Shown here: in pieces, positions 32,936 to 47,900 of the stretch | How the letters are laid out: every line of letters starts with the position of its first letter | Numbering within the stretch: position 1 is the stretch's first letter | Assembly (NCBI GenBank): GCA_037975125.1 | Contig: CM075857.1 | Coordinates: 74,419,345-74,483,344, forward strand | Source of the DNA: Latrodectus hesperus | Lineage: Eukaryota > Arthropoda > Arachnida > Araneae > Theridiidae | Direction: 5' to 3' | DNA: 64,000 nt | Made by a program: the position numbers and the translations under genes | Notes under the pieces: generated by a model | Told to the model about the DNA's origin: nothing | Databases searched by the model: none | The model's input: the letters and a program-made list of their open reading frames with translations, nothing else

Positions 32936-33265
32936 AAAAATTAAATTCTGAAGCACCTACATTGGCAGAGATGCATAAATAAAAATGCATAGTATCTGAT
33001 GTTCTTAAATGATGGAAAAATTAACACAGAATCCATCCCTTTGAAGGGAGCAGAAGTACAATAAGGCAACTGAAAGCTCTTTTTGCCTTCATTTAATATT
33101 TCACCCAGGCCAATTCTTTCCTGTTATCATTCAGACATACATCCAGAGATAAACATTGTAAAAGGTTAGAAATAAGGTTTACTAAATATGTATGAAACAC
33201 AATGAAAGCTGATATTTACATAAAATAAAAATGAACACACACACATGTAGTTATTAAGAGATATT

Positions 33266-33271
33266 TTTATT
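33266..33271 (-). promoter_or_regulatory. Poly(A) signal of PRXL2B
   Basis: AATAAA on the minus strand about 150 bases past the SECIS-like hairpin. Use of this site would give a 3' UTR of about 1.4 kb that includes the hairpin. Another AATAAA at about 34177 would produce a shorter 3' UTR lacking it. Confidence 0.5.
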
Positions 33272-33421
33272 TCATAAAATAATTATTTCCAACATTTATC
33301 ACAAAAAACATTCAAGTAAATCAAATCAACCAAATCATATTTTAACATATATCACAACGTTTGTTAGTAAAATATAAATACATCTTGGGTGATATTCATT
33401 TTATGTACATTTAACAGGGAA

Positions 33422-33496
33422 AAAAAAACTTTTTCGATACATCAGCAACTGAATATGATTTTATACAGTCATATCATTGTTAGAAAAAGTTTTTTT
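33422..33496 (-). promoter_or_regulatory. SECIS element in PRXL2B 3' UTR
   Basis: A SECIS directs selenocysteine insertion at UGA through SBP2. Read on the minus strand from 33496, the parts are: helix I with 14 perfect pairs (33496-33483 with 33435-33422); an internal loop, TAACA opposite GTATC; the quartet ATGA (33477-33474) opposite TGAT (33444-33441); helix II, about 10 pairs with one U-U mismatch and G-U pairs (TATGACTGTAT with ATATTCAGTTGC); and an apical loop starting AAAA (33462-33459). The AA lies 11 bases after the quartet, the usual spacing. It is about 1.2 kb past the stop codon of the only gene here with an in-frame UGA. The structure was folded by eye. Confidence 0.82.
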
Positions 33497-34707
33497 AGAG
33501 TAAATTTCAATTATATGGCAATCTCAAATAATGTTATGATGTGACACAGTTACAGAAAGCTTATGATACATCAACTGATGTACATGAATTTCGTACAAAA
33601 GTGTCATTTTTTAAAGTTTCCAGTACTGTATCACATGCAACATTAATTTTAAGTATAGCTAGTAAAATATACTTTGTTTCATTTGAGAAACTAGATAAAC
33701 ACAGCAGTTTTAATAAATTAAATATGAAAAAGTAGAAAATATTCTTTAAGAACTATAAAGCTCTGAATAAGTTTATATATTTTTAATACTTTGCACATAA
33801 GAATTAACAAAACAATAAAATCCTAAAGCAAGTAATATTTTAATAAACTTTGAAAAACAATTAAATGAAAACAGAAAAATTAACATGAGATACAAAAATA
33901 ATGCTGCTAAACATCACACAAACAAAACAATACTAATAATTTGGCAAGCAATATACATAGAAAACTAAACAGTTTAGAGTAAGGATAAAAATTTGTTAAC
34001 ATTGTACCAAATATAAATTCACCAAAGTAGCTAAAAAAACATATTCACTTATTATGTATATGTATTTATTAAGGTATATATTTTTAACGCATAATTTTCA
34101 TAAACTTAGAAATATTTAATTATTCAATACACAATTAATTTGAAAAAAAAATATTTTTCTGATTTTTTTTCACTTATTTATTTTGATCAATCAGCTGTTT
34201 GATAAAATTATAGTCTATAATAGGAGAATTTTACTTTGATTAGAATAATATTAAGTGTTTAAAAAATGTATATTAAGTTACATAACATTAAGATTTCATG
34301 AATATTTTTCCTAATGTCACCAATAAAGTTTTATATCACAGAAATTATTTTTAAAACATTTAATGATGGAAATATATCGAAAGAATTGAAATGTAATACA
34401 ATGAATAGGTATTTTTAGGAAAAAGTTGTACTTCCTAAAAAAAAACTGCAGTAGCATTTTTAAAATAATTAAAAAAACAATGAAGTAATTTTTTAACTTT
34501 TGAAATATTAAATATTTTATAAATTATTTGAGACAAAAAGTATTTAAAAAAATCATGTTGCAAAAATTAAATTGTTTCCCCAAATATATGTATATATAAA
34601 AGCATTTCAGGATAAAAATATTATAGTATCATTTAAACTATTATTCTAAAATAAAATGGACTGAATATAATTTTTGACAAACTCAATTTAACAAATTTAA
34701 AATTATT

Positions 34708-37700
34708 TTACTCAATATTAAAGCATTTCAAAACTTCTTTTGGGTCAACATGATCAGCTAGTTCTTGCTGTTTGTGACTTAAAAGCACTTTTTCTCCTCC
34801 TAAAAAAATTAAGTATTCAATACTAAAAACTGATAACAAATTTTGAAAATTCAAATGAAAATGCATAGAAGTAATATTTACACATGAGCCTTTTAATGCT
34901 ATTTATTATAAAGCATACATTAAAAATAAGAATACAGTGATTTAGAAAAATCTAATAAGAAAAAAATCTTAGGAACAAATGCAACGAAGCATAAATTAGC
35001 TTTAAACTGATTGAAGAAACTTGAAATTTTACCCAATCTAAATCCTTTATTGAATGATTAAGATAATGATAAGATCACTTACATCTATCAATGACAGAGC
35101 ATAAAAAGTGTTGCCCCCTATTAGTGGTAGCCTAGTTATAAATAAATTATACTAAATAATGTAATTCAAAATTCTTCATTAAATATAAAAGCACTCAATA
35201 TGTATCTTAAATAGTATTATAGTTAATTTTCTCTATGTTCTATAATGATAATTTGAAACTTAGCTCAGTAATAGACAAAACATTTAGCAAAAGACAACTT
35301 GTTTTTAATTACATACATAATCTAATCCAAATTTCTATAGCATATTTTTTAGTCTTGAGTCTAGAAGAGATTTCAGATCCCTGAAACTGAGCATGAAATA
35401 CTGATAAGATTTGATTTTAAAGTACAATTAAAATAAGTAATAATGTAGCAAAATCACAATTTACACATTTTGTAATCAGAACCAGTAATCCAGAAAATTT
35501 TAATCGCCTGGTATTAGTTAAGAACTTATTTTATTGACAAGTTCTTAAAATTTCATTATTATCAATGATAAAATAATCATTTGAATGGAAGCACATTTTA
35601 ACTAAACCTTTCTTGGAACATAATAGGTGTTATTGTGATTTTACAATTCCTTTTTTATGCAGAATAATATTAAAAGAAAAATATAAATTTAATAAAACAC
35701 TAATTATAGTTTTGTTGTTTAATGGATGATTAGAGATTGAATTAGACATGAATTTGTTTATTTTTTATTTCCTATAAGATTTAATAAATAATATCAATAA
35801 ACAAATACTACAAAAATTATATTTCAGGATTTTTAACAAATAAAAAAACTGGTTAAATGATATGCAAACGATAAACCAATGAGAGAAATCTAACTTTAAA
35901 CCTTATAATTACGTTTAAAACATACAGTTAGAGCCTTAATGTTATCCTCCGGAAATCAGATCACGTGGCAAGTTTGTTTCTGCACAAGTACCAGAAACAT
36001 TTTTGTTGTTGGATTTTTGCTTGAAGTGACTTAAAGCTAATCTTGAGATAAATCAAGTTGATTTGTTTATATGTTTGAACATAATAGTAAGATGAAAAAT
36101 ATATCAAGAATAGTTAACATATACTCTCAAAATATCATATTTTTTGTTTTTAACCCATTGAAACATGGGAAAACTTTGCATTTGTTTAAAATTATTTGAA
36201 TGCAATTTTTTAAATAACTACTTTAAATATTAAAGATGTCAATTTAACATACAAAATCACATATTTTGGTCGCATAAAGTAATTAAAATATAAGTTTTTA
36301 ACAAGCAAATGGAAAAGGACAGTTAAGTTTTATAATATTGAATGGCTTCATATTTTACCAATTACACTGAAACATTTAGACAAAAAATTTTATTATGTAA
36401 GGGATTCTGAATTTAAAGATTTCATTTAATCTCAATTTCTTCAGGAAAGAGATATATTCTTAAATTCAATTTTAGTATTTTCATTTAAAATTATATTCAT
36501 TAATATTCATATTTGAATAATTTTTAAACACTTATTAAAATATATATTGATATGAATATTAGATGATTCTTGGCTTTTAAAAATACTATCATGAAATACT
36601 AAATCAGAAGCCAAAGTTTAAAATAAATCAGATTTGAATTTTGCAGGCATCATCAAAATTTATATTTATAAATAATAAAATTGGAATTTAAGATGCATAA
36701 ATAGTTAAACATTTATGATCACGATAAACAAGATAGCTATGCAATACTCATAAATATAATATACATTTATAAAAAAAATTAAAGGTCAAACTTTAAAATT
36801 CTCGATTTTTAAGGTTTTTTGATTTCCTGTCCAAAGAAATCTATTAAGAGTTTTTTTGGTCAAATTAGTAAAAGTATAATTATACTTTTAATAACCTGAA
36901 ATGCTAATTTTAGAACAGATTTATCCAATTATAGAACAAATGGAATATGTTGTTATATTAACAGACAAACTCAACTGAATACATATTTTAGAAAGTAAAA
37001 ATACTTTAATAATTTACAAGACATTTTGAAATTAAACGAAGATAAATTTTATGACAATGCAAAATGTTGATGGCACTTTTTGCATCATAACATAATATAT
37101 CTTCACTAATTAATAATTTTATCTCGTATTAAGTAAAATCCTTAGTTTAACTTAATCATATTTCCTTCTATTAGGTATCTTGTAATGAATTTTTACATAC
37201 TTAATTTTGAAAAAATTGTTTATAAAAAAGAAATAACTTGGTAATACACTAGGAAAAAATAAAAAAGTAGGGAGGGAGAACCAAGATTCATAATTTTTAA
37301 ATCTTCATGAACACAATTTCTGGTATTCAGTTTAAAAGCATCTTTGTAGTACATAAAATACCCAGTGTTATTTCATGGTGAAAAAGTAACATTTTCCCAC
37401 ATTTTCTTCATTAAGATGAATAGATTAAAATTAGAAAGATTCTTACACAATATTTTTGTGCTTTTTGTGACAATTCTTGGATAGAATATAATAAAGCAGG
37501 TACGAGAAAATAATAATGAAAATTAGATTTTGTAAAAATATAGAATTAAATATTTTAAGGATCCGTGGACAGACCAGTATTCTCCATATTTTAGTCAAAT
37601 TTTCACATCAAATACATTACATAAAAATAACTTTTAGAACAATGCTTCTACAAATGATAGATAATAGAATGCAATACAACAATTACTTATGTAGTCAATG

Positions 37701-40700
37701 AAAGAAAGCATTTGTGTGAATACTATTAATAAATCATTGAAATAATTTCCACACAATTTAATGGATTCATAAATATAATTCTTTGAGATCCTCAAATGTT
37801 AATTTGAATGAATTGTCATTATTAATTCAGGAGTCTAGGAATTACAATCATATTTACAGGTTATAAGAAAAAGAATTTCAAAGTAATTAGAACTGAATAG
37901 AAAGAAAAAATATGGATATATATATATATAAGGTACATATAAGTTTCGCATGGATAAATTGCAATTACTAATGAGCTAAAACTTTATGACTGTTGGAAAT
38001 TAGGCAAACTTCTTAAAAAACTGAGATATAAAGAAGAGAAATTTTTTTTTAATCTTGCAGTTACATTACATAATCACTTTTGATGTAGTTCAAATTAAAT
38101 TATGATCAACAGGAAATTATATAATATACTCAGCTAAATTAAATAAAAAGATAACTAACATCTTGTTTGTTGCAGGCTTATATATGCTTTTCCAAAGTAT
38201 GTTTCTCAGCAATATGCCACTATCAGCAGTAAAGCTAGACCTATGACTTTAGAATGCAATAGAATGTCCTTGATATTGCTTATCTTATTTTTTGTAAATG
38301 TAAACAATTAGAATTGAAAGTATGCTTCTTCCTCTAATACATCGCATATCTGTGTTTGCCTGGGTGAAAACATTTGGCACTGGGAAGTAAACCTAGTAAG
38401 TTTTCATCGGCAGTTGAGATTAATAAGATTTTATAATGGATTGAAAATATATGCTTATACTTTTAATAACTATTCCATTGAACTAGTAACATTATCAATG
38501 GTACACTTACAAACTTTATACTTAAACTAACTAAACATAAAAATATTTAATGCACAAAAATAGACTAAAATCCTAAAAACATTAATTTGAAACTAAATAC
38601 ATTCATATTATTACCACAAATTTAAGAGAATGTGATAAATCTGAATCTATATTTACCTTTAGTTACCACTAATGTGCCTCCAACTTGATAGTAATCACCT
38701 CTAAGATTTCCACCAAGCATAGCTTCTTTAGACTGTGAATAAATTAAGGTTTAGTAAACAAACTTTAAAAAATTAAAATTTATAGTTCATACAATATGTC
38801 TGTAATACAAATAAACTAAAAAATGTTATATCTTTTTTGAAGCAAAAATTTAAATTAAATAATGAAAATGTATACTACTAAGATAAAATATTTTCTTAAA
38901 TCAATTCCATTTTTCTGTTCATAAAAATATATGTTAATACTTTTCAAGTATAACATTTATAATATGCTGTAAAGTTTCAAGCAAAATTAAGTAAAGCATT
39001 ATTTATCATTATTAGACAAAGATTTTCCCTAATATTTAATATTTTTAAATTCATAATACAATGATTGGTTGATCCCATTTACGTAAAATAAAAAGCAACA
39101 TTTAAAAAAGCAAAAGGTGACAGCTTTAGATTTGATAAAAATAAAAGCTACTTGAAATTTATAAAAGTCGTGTGGATATTTTATAAGAACTACTATGTAA
39201 ATTGATTACTTTTTGAATAATCTTTATTTTAAAATAAATCATTGTTCAATTGCAATTCCCAGTTATGTAAAAAAGATATATATGATTTACTACAGAAGAA
39301 TTTAGTATCATGTTCTAATGACTCAAATCAATGAACTTTGATATGCAACTTTTGACAGGGAACTTTGCTTTTACATTGTTATAATATTAAATGAATTTTA
39401 AAATGTCATAACTTTAAACTGATAATTAATTCAAATCAAACTTCAATATTAAAATATTATAAATTCAGAATTTTAGACGTTGGTTTTTTACACTGAAAAT
39501 GGTAGGAAATAACTGTTTGGCTGATTGTTGAATGACTAATCACTATCTACACTTAAAGGCTAATTCAACTGGAATCTATAATTTGAATTAAATTTTCAAT
39601 CGCTACAGAAATCCAAGCTTAAAGATATCATGGGTTACTTGAATAAAGGTCACAGAACATAAGGAAACACAATTGATCAGACCTGCTTGATTGCTACAAA
39701 CCTTAAAAAGAATTAAATGAATAATATCAACTCTCTTAGAGTAACTATGAAGAGTTTTTCCAAATAATAAAATTTGAATACAGGTGTACCATGGTTATAT
39801 TAGCAAAACGAAACTAAAATAATTGTTACAAACGATGTTTTCACATAAAGTCTAAGGCAGGGATGATAAAGTCTATGGCCCGCGGGTGAAAATTGGCCCG
39901 CGTCGCCTTTAAAGTTGGCCCGCGAATGTTGTTAATAAAATAAGACTAATTTAAAAAGAAATGAGACTCTTTCAAATAAACAAAAGAAAAAATCTGATAG
40001 GAAAACGATTCTACATCAGAATAAATATTTTACATTTGTGAGCAAACTTTTTCTTTAATAAATTTAAACAAATCAAAAATAAGAAATAGGATCCTTTCTT
40101 CTGTTTTAGTATTGCCACAACGAATCTTAAGCCCAACATAAAATTAATAACTTCAAATATTCAGTCATAGCCATCACATTAAATTTTACTAATTTTTTCA
40201 AAATTTAAATTGTGTTCTTTGTATAATTACCAAAAAGTTTTCTCCCGTTATTCAATTTCAAGTTTTTTTCTGGAAATAAAGTATTTTAAGCATATCTATA
40301 ATGTTTGTGTTTTATTACTTTATTGTATAATGTTTGCATGAGTAAATAAGTAAATTAACAATTATTCAATTCATGCATATTGCCACAAAAATGTGTTTTC
40401 ACGTTTATAACATGTACTGCTTTGGCCCTCGACATGATCTTTTTTCATATTTTGGCCCCTCATTCTGAAGAGGTTGTGCACCCCTGGTCTAAGGGGAAAA
40501 TGGATTACTTTTTTATTAAAAATACTGACACAATGATTAATTATATACAAAATATATAAAACCAAAAATGTCCAAACATATATATTTTAAGTTAAATTTT
40601 AATGTTAATAAAAAATTCACACAAACAAGATTTTTATTTTAAAACAATTATTAAAATATACATCAAAGTTCATTTGTTCCAATTTATCTGTAAAAATGAA

Positions 40701-41833
40701 GCTGAATATCTATACTGGCTTCAAAAAATGTTAGTGAACCTATAGATCTAATGATTTAATCCCATTTCAAAATACTTTTATTAGTCAATTTTTTTTTTTT
40801 TTTACTTCTGTACTGATTTGAATTATATTTTAATTTCCTTTTATCACATATACCAATTTTTTAGCCACTAAGAATTCCTGTTTCATGATAAGTATGAGTA
40901 ACTTCTGAATAGCATTAGTTATCACATAAGAATGATGAATAAATTATTTAACTATGGATGAGAAATGACCTTTGTTTTCGCTACTCAGATCACCTGGTAT
41001 TTGGCTAATTTTATGCATCATCTGAAATTTTAATTCAAAGATTTTTTTAAAAGTAATATTAAAAAAATGAGAAATTTATAAAACATTGCAACTTTTAATA
41101 ACCAGAGTATTTTTCCTTGGAAAAAACACCCAAACATTAATTTCAAGTGTTAATAATGTAAATAAAATCAAACAAAATTTTTAAAAAAGAAAAAAAAATT
41201 GGGAATTTTCTAATAAAATCAAAATAGTTATTGACATTATGCAGTATTTTGAAAGATGCAAACATATTATAATTAGCAATCAGTTTAATAAATTTTAAAT
41301 AAATTTGTGATCATTAGATTCAGTATAAACTAGTCATCCAAAAAGTAAATGCAACAAAAACATTAGAAAGCTTCTTATAAATATTTAAAAAAAAAAAAAA
41401 TGATCAAAATAAATATATAAAGATGTGGCATTTTTCAAGCACAATAAATTTTAATTAAAGGTTCATCTTAAGAAAATCATCTGCATCAAAAATTCACAAT
41501 TGAAAATATTTTTAAAATTGTAGTAAAGTTGATGTGAAAAGATTTTAACAAAAATTATAATTAGGAGTAAATGGGGACTTATAGAAATGATAATTAAACA
41601 TTATTTCATTCTGTTTAACAAAATACATACAACACTCTTTAAACTCTTTTACACTTTTGATTATATATTTAATTTTTTTAAAAGGATCTAAAAGTATATG
41701 AAAAATTGATTATATATTTAATTTTTTTAAAAGGATCTAAAAGTATATGAAAAATAAGTTATTGTATAAGTAATTGAAATTAAAATTTACATAATTATAA
41801 ATGAAAAATAAATAGCTATATGAAATTGTAGAA

Positions 41834-41917
<84 letters not shown>

Positions 41918-44900
41918 ACTCAGATAATTAAATGATTTCCATCATTTAAAAAATTTGGGGTCTGATTACCAAATCAATTAATTCCTATAACACACATAAA
42001 AGTGAGCATTTTCTTGAAAATTACTTATGAATAAAATTATTAACTCAGAAAGTGGCAGTTTAATCAATACATATTTACTTTTTAGGATATCTTATATAAA
42101 TTATTTCCTTTTACTTTTTATTCTTGACTAGGACCAACATTTTTTTTTTAAATTAAGAATAGCATTAAAAAATTATAGATCATTCTGGGACAATAAGGAA
42201 GGAAAACAAACATTTTACTTTTTCAAGGAAAACCAGCATTACATCAGATTTTGAAGGACATGTTGGAAGATGAGAGTTTAAAATCTATTGTTTAACTTCA
42301 TTTTTTATCAAATAATATCACTGTTTTAAAAATTTTCCTTTTTTAAGTTATTCTTATCAAGTATTATAATCAGTTAAAAAAACGAAGTAACTGCTTCAAT
42401 GATAACATACAAAGGAAATATTCAATTATTACACAAGCAATAATATATAAAGTCAATATTTTTTAAAGATAAAATAACCCAATATCTAATAGGAAAACCA
42501 TGAAAATTGAGATAATCAAAATCTTGTGTATCAGGATAAGCTTCGAAAGCCAATTCTGCACAGAAATTTAGAGTTTAAAAAAATATGGAAAATAACAGTA
42601 AAATATGACTCTTATTTTATAGCTTAATTTAAAATAAAGTGTTTAATACACACATATAAGTATCTTCATAATTTTATGACTGAAATTTTGATTCTAAATT
42701 GAATTTTTCAGTCAATTTTTACATGATATAACATTCTCTTTATATACATATCTTTAAAAAGTTAAATGTCAAAATTCTTTTTTCAAATAATATGTCACAT
42801 TACACTACAGAAAATCAAAAATTTTCTGAACTAAAATAATTATAGCACATTTTATTACATAACGCGAATTCTACATATTTAAATATTAAGATATTTATTA
42901 GAATTATTAAGGATAAATTTAAAAGTATTTTTAAGTAAACTAAGAAAGAATTTCAACTTACAGCTGATACAGCATCTCGTGATGATTTGGAAAACAATGC
43001 AGGTAAAAGATTTAACATTCCATATCTAAAGAAAAGTTAAATCAAGAAAAAGAAATTACAAGTATTAATACATTGAATTATACTCTCAAACATCAAACAT
43101 ACATCTCAAACATTGAATTACACTCTCAAACACTCATGAAACAAAAACTAATATAACAAAAGCAAATATTCTCTTAACTTATTTCAATTTGCGTTAAAGA
43201 TACTGTTCCTAACAACAGCTTGTTTATTAAATATGTAATAAACTGTCCATAAGAAACAAAGTTAAATAAAAACAAATATTCTCTTTTTAATATATTCCAA
43301 CAGTTTTCAGAATACCTATTATTATTGGGAATATAAAAAATTATACTACTTATAGTAGTTTGTTTATTAAATAAGGAATATATTGTCCCCCTATTTATTT
43401 TATTTTTACAAGAGATAAAGATAAGTTAAAAATCAATTATTTTTCCTTCATTAATTTTAAGTTGAGGTGAACAAAAATTAGAAATAATAAGCAGCACACA
43501 AGGCACAAAATTTAAAATATTTACATATGAAGCATTAAAATTTTTAAAAATATTTCAGATAATAAACATTTAATTCAAAGCTTCATAAAATGTAAGATTT
43601 ATGCATCATAACTAATATTGTTTTTATACTTTAATAAGAAGGAAGTAATACATAATAACTATACATGAGTAAAGTCTCATGGTCATTGCATTGTTGATAA
43701 ATGATATAAAAGTATACATATAAGGAATAAGTTGTTAGTGCAATAAATTTTTTCATGGAATATAAAATTTTTTTTGTAAGCTAGTAAGCTTTGTTGTAAG
43801 CTTTTTCATAATATAAGCTAAATGAAGAGAAATGACAAAGCATTAAATAAAGTGTCAACATTGTCAAAAACTAGAAAAGTCAAAAATGGAGAAATGAAAG
43901 GTGATACAATATTGGGGAAACTACCAATTGAATGATTACAAAAAGGTATTGAAAAGATTTTTATTGACCTGTGGTAATATTATAGAAGTTATCTCAATAT
44001 CAAGTCAACATTTTGATAGTAGAGATACTATGCCTACTGTTACATTGTGATTATCTAGTTTTGTTGCAGAATGTTTAATAACTTAATTTTGATATTTTAC
44101 AAAACAAATTTTTATTAATTAAATGTTTATTTTAAAATATTTGAAATAAAATGAATTTTTTAAATTATATCCTCACAAAAAATCTTATGCACAACCAGAC
44201 AATTTAGTTTCACTTACTAAAATACACTTCTTTTATATACATATGAAATTACTTAGTTTAATTTGCCAATAAAAACTTGAGCTAATAGAAATACAGTAAC
44301 ATGATTTAACCATATAATGAAATTTACATACTTTGCACATTTTTCATCATGATTTTTCAAATAATAAAATGATATGAATAATAGAAGATCCATATATTTA
44401 TATGAAAAAAGTTTTAAAAATAATAAATTGATGAAAATAAATTGGTAAAAAACAAAATTTCTTATTTCTAATATGACAAATTATTAATAAGTTTACCTTT
44501 TATACTCTAAGTCTTTATAGCATTTTTTCTCAACATCAACAAATAAATCTAAAAAAATTGGTTAAAATATGTAATTGTACAAACACATTGATTATAATTT
44601 TAATACTTAATTTCATAAGTTTTATATGATCAATGAAATTTTTTTAAATGAATATTTAAAAATATATATACAACAAGTAGCATAAATCACGGTTATGATA
44701 AATATTATAAGAGTTAAAAAATAAATATATTAAAAATATTAACTACATTTAATACCTTTTTAAAAGACAAAAAATTTTTTAATGGCTGTAATAATATTTA
44801 TGCTTTTTTAATGCTCAAATCTTAGAGATAAAGACATTTTTTTTTACTTCAGAATTTTCAATTTAAAATAAACTGATTGATAAGACTTATCACCTTCAAA

Positions 44901-47900
44901 TGATTTTTTAAAAAATATTTTTGTATTTTAAAGTTAAAAGCATTTTACACTAAAAAATTAAGTCAATATTTTCATAATTATTTACCACAGATTTTTCATT
45001 ATTATTGATTAATTATTTAACATACAATTATGTACATTTAAAGGAAAAGTAAATAGTAGATAAATGAATAATTGGTTAACAAGTGTTACATTATATTATT
45101 CAAGTTTCAATACTTATGGAGAAAACTTTATTCCCAACATTTTTCTAGAAAAATAGAACACGCAAAATACATTGCAGAACTAGATCCATTTAATTTAGAT
45201 AAGTTTCTTTACAGGAAAATCTAAATATAACTATACAAAAACTTCAATATTTAAAATTACTTGAATCGAAAGATGAACTGAAAGACATTTCTTTTTCAAA
45301 TTTCGATTATATATATACACACACACACATATATATATTTCATCCTGTAATTTAATTGAGAAAAATGAACATAGATGAGAAATTGCATTATCAATTATTC
45401 CATCATGAATTGAAGAAAATATTTTTGAATAATATAAATTATGATTTAATAGGAATTTTCACATTTTTATTGCTAATAGTAATTTGAGGAAGATAGCATG
45501 CATTTATTAGCTTTTTTTTTTTTTTTTTAATACAAAAAGATGAAACAAATTTATCTACTTTATCAGTTTTGTAATCATTATGAAATCAGATAATTTTAAG
45601 AGATATTTTTAGAACAGATTTCTTGAAAAATGATAGTATTTCATTAAAAATATTAACAAAAAGTTATTGTTAAACTAAATAGTTTATTTCCAGAAAAACA
45701 AACTGTTTAGCTAATGTTTAAAATAAGGGAATACTAAATGTATGCTCACAATACTTCTACAGCAGTAAAAAGTACGTTATAAATACTAGTTTCAGGAAAA
45801 CATATCATTAAACTTGAAAAAAATATTTAAAAGTGTAAAAAATTAGCTATAAGCATTGACGAAGAGATGCAATTATTAGGGAAAGCAAAAAAGAATCCTA
45901 TACATTGTGTACTTTCATAGCAATGAAGTTGTCAAAAGTCTTAACATTACCCACAGCTAAAATTGAATAATTTTTTAAGGCATTTTTTAAAATTTGTAAT
46001 TTCATAGATAAAAGTTTCTTTCAGTTTTAGTTATTAATTCTAATTTGCAATTAGTCACAAAGTAAAATTAATAATAAATTTTTATGTAAAGCTTTTATAA
46101 GGCAATATACATACAACTTTATAAATTTGTTTCTTCATTTAAATATATACATTTAGCATAAACAAAAATTGTACTTGAAAATTTTTACACTCTAGGTATT
46201 TTCAAGATTATCTCCATTATTCATGATGCAATAACTCTGGGGAATGGAAAATACTTAATTTTTTTAAAAATATGAGTACAAAATAACTATTTACATTTAA
46301 GAAAATAGATAAAAAAAATCCCAAAATAATTAAGGTATAGCATGTGCAAATATGAATACAATGAACATCTGTATAATGAGGCCGAGTAAAGCAAAACAAA
46401 GAATTGGGACTAGTACTCATATAATGGGAAAACAGCAATTACTATGTGACAACACTGCAATAATAAGTTTTTCTTTGTGTTGCACAAAGCTACTTTTTAA
46501 GGGAACTTACGTCTATCTAAAAACTTAGTTTAAATAATCTATTTTTAAAAATAATATTTAGAGAGACAAATATTATTTTAATTTTTTTACCTCCAGAAAA
46601 ATATTCTCCCTTTATAAATTCTTCAACTCCTAGTTCCTCAACACCAACACCAACAAGACGAACATTTTTGTTATCAAGTTGAGGTTTAATATCGCTTAGC
46701 CGTTTAGCAGCCAAGCGACAGAAGGGTCATCCAAATCGACGAAAAAATGTGATGACACAATCTTGATTTTCCCATAGTGATTTCATTTGGATCAACTAAA
46801 ATAATATTTTAAAATTATTTTAAATTAGACAAAATGATAAAATAATTTCAAAGTTTTTTTAATAAAATAAATTGGCAAAATAACTTTTAAATCTAAGACA
46901 TACCTAAAAAATGAAAAGCCTATATTTTTATGCTATGCATGTAGAAAACATTAATAAAATAGATGTCAATTTATAAAAAGATAAAACACAGTTAACAATT
47001 AATATAAAAATATAAGGATATTTAAAGATTTTTTATTAATTATTTCACAGGACATTTTACTCCAGAAAATTAAATGGAAAGTGTAAAGTGAATTAAAGCA
47101 TAAGTCACTAAAACAGAAGATATTGTTTGATTTCAATGAGGCACACATTTTGTATGATGACTAATTCAATTAGAATCAAAATTTCAAAGAAGAAACTATG
47201 TCTATATAGAAGTCAAATCTATGAACTGAACTGAATATTACAGAATAGACCATTAGGCTAGGAATATTTGCATTTGATGCTATGAAAAAAAATGTTATAA
47301 ATAATTACAATTATTTATAATAAAAATAATTATTCAAATTTATCAATAAACATCATTTATAATCCAAAAGTATATGTGTGTAAAAATTAATTAATTTAAA
47401 ATAAAATAAAGCAAAACATTATATGTAAATAGAAATATAATTATATAATTTTAAAAATAGATGGATATACTTACGTTACGCAAGTTAAAATAGAAAATCA
47501 TTTAACGATTTTGAAAATTATCAAACTGATTTATTATTGATAGAGTAGCTCACAATACAATCCAAGATTTTTCTTACATTTAAAATTTGTTATATATAAA
47601 TATGTGCTCAAACCATCCCAGATCCCAAATAGAAAAAAAAACTAAATAGTACACTCTAGTCATTCTAAATTAAGATTATATATAATAATAATAATAATAT
47701 ATATATATTATATAAATATATATAAATAAGCTTTACATATGAATAAAATCCCCATAAGGCACTGTGTTTTTATTTTAATTTGATTTGAGAATTTAGTATG
47801 TGCTTTGTTGTACTTTAAAATAATCAAATTTTTTCTGTCATTTAGTGTGATTCATTTTTTTAATAATGGATTCCATACTATTTTAATTTTTTACTGTATT

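Noticed and set aside
33541..33735. Plus-strand 64-codon ORF
   Set aside because: It lies antisense in the PRXL2B 3' UTR, resembles no family I know and has no splice or promoter context.
34130..34185. Alternative SECIS-like sequence (GTGAAAAAAAATCAG...TTTTTTTTTC, minus strand)
   Set aside because: The A/T stem pairs but the 3' side lacks the GA needed for the quartet, and there is no lower helix.
46217..46438. Minus-strand 73-codon ORF in a PRXL2B intron
   Set aside because: Low-complexity translation of A+T-rich intron, no splice sites and no similarity that I recognise.
46727..46729. Reading the TGA in PRXL2B exon 2 as an ordinary nonsense mutation
   Set aside because: Every other part of the gene is intact (phases, splice sites, C-terminus). 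The TGA sits exactly at a redox Cys known to be Sec in relatives, and a SECIS-like hairpin is present downstream.
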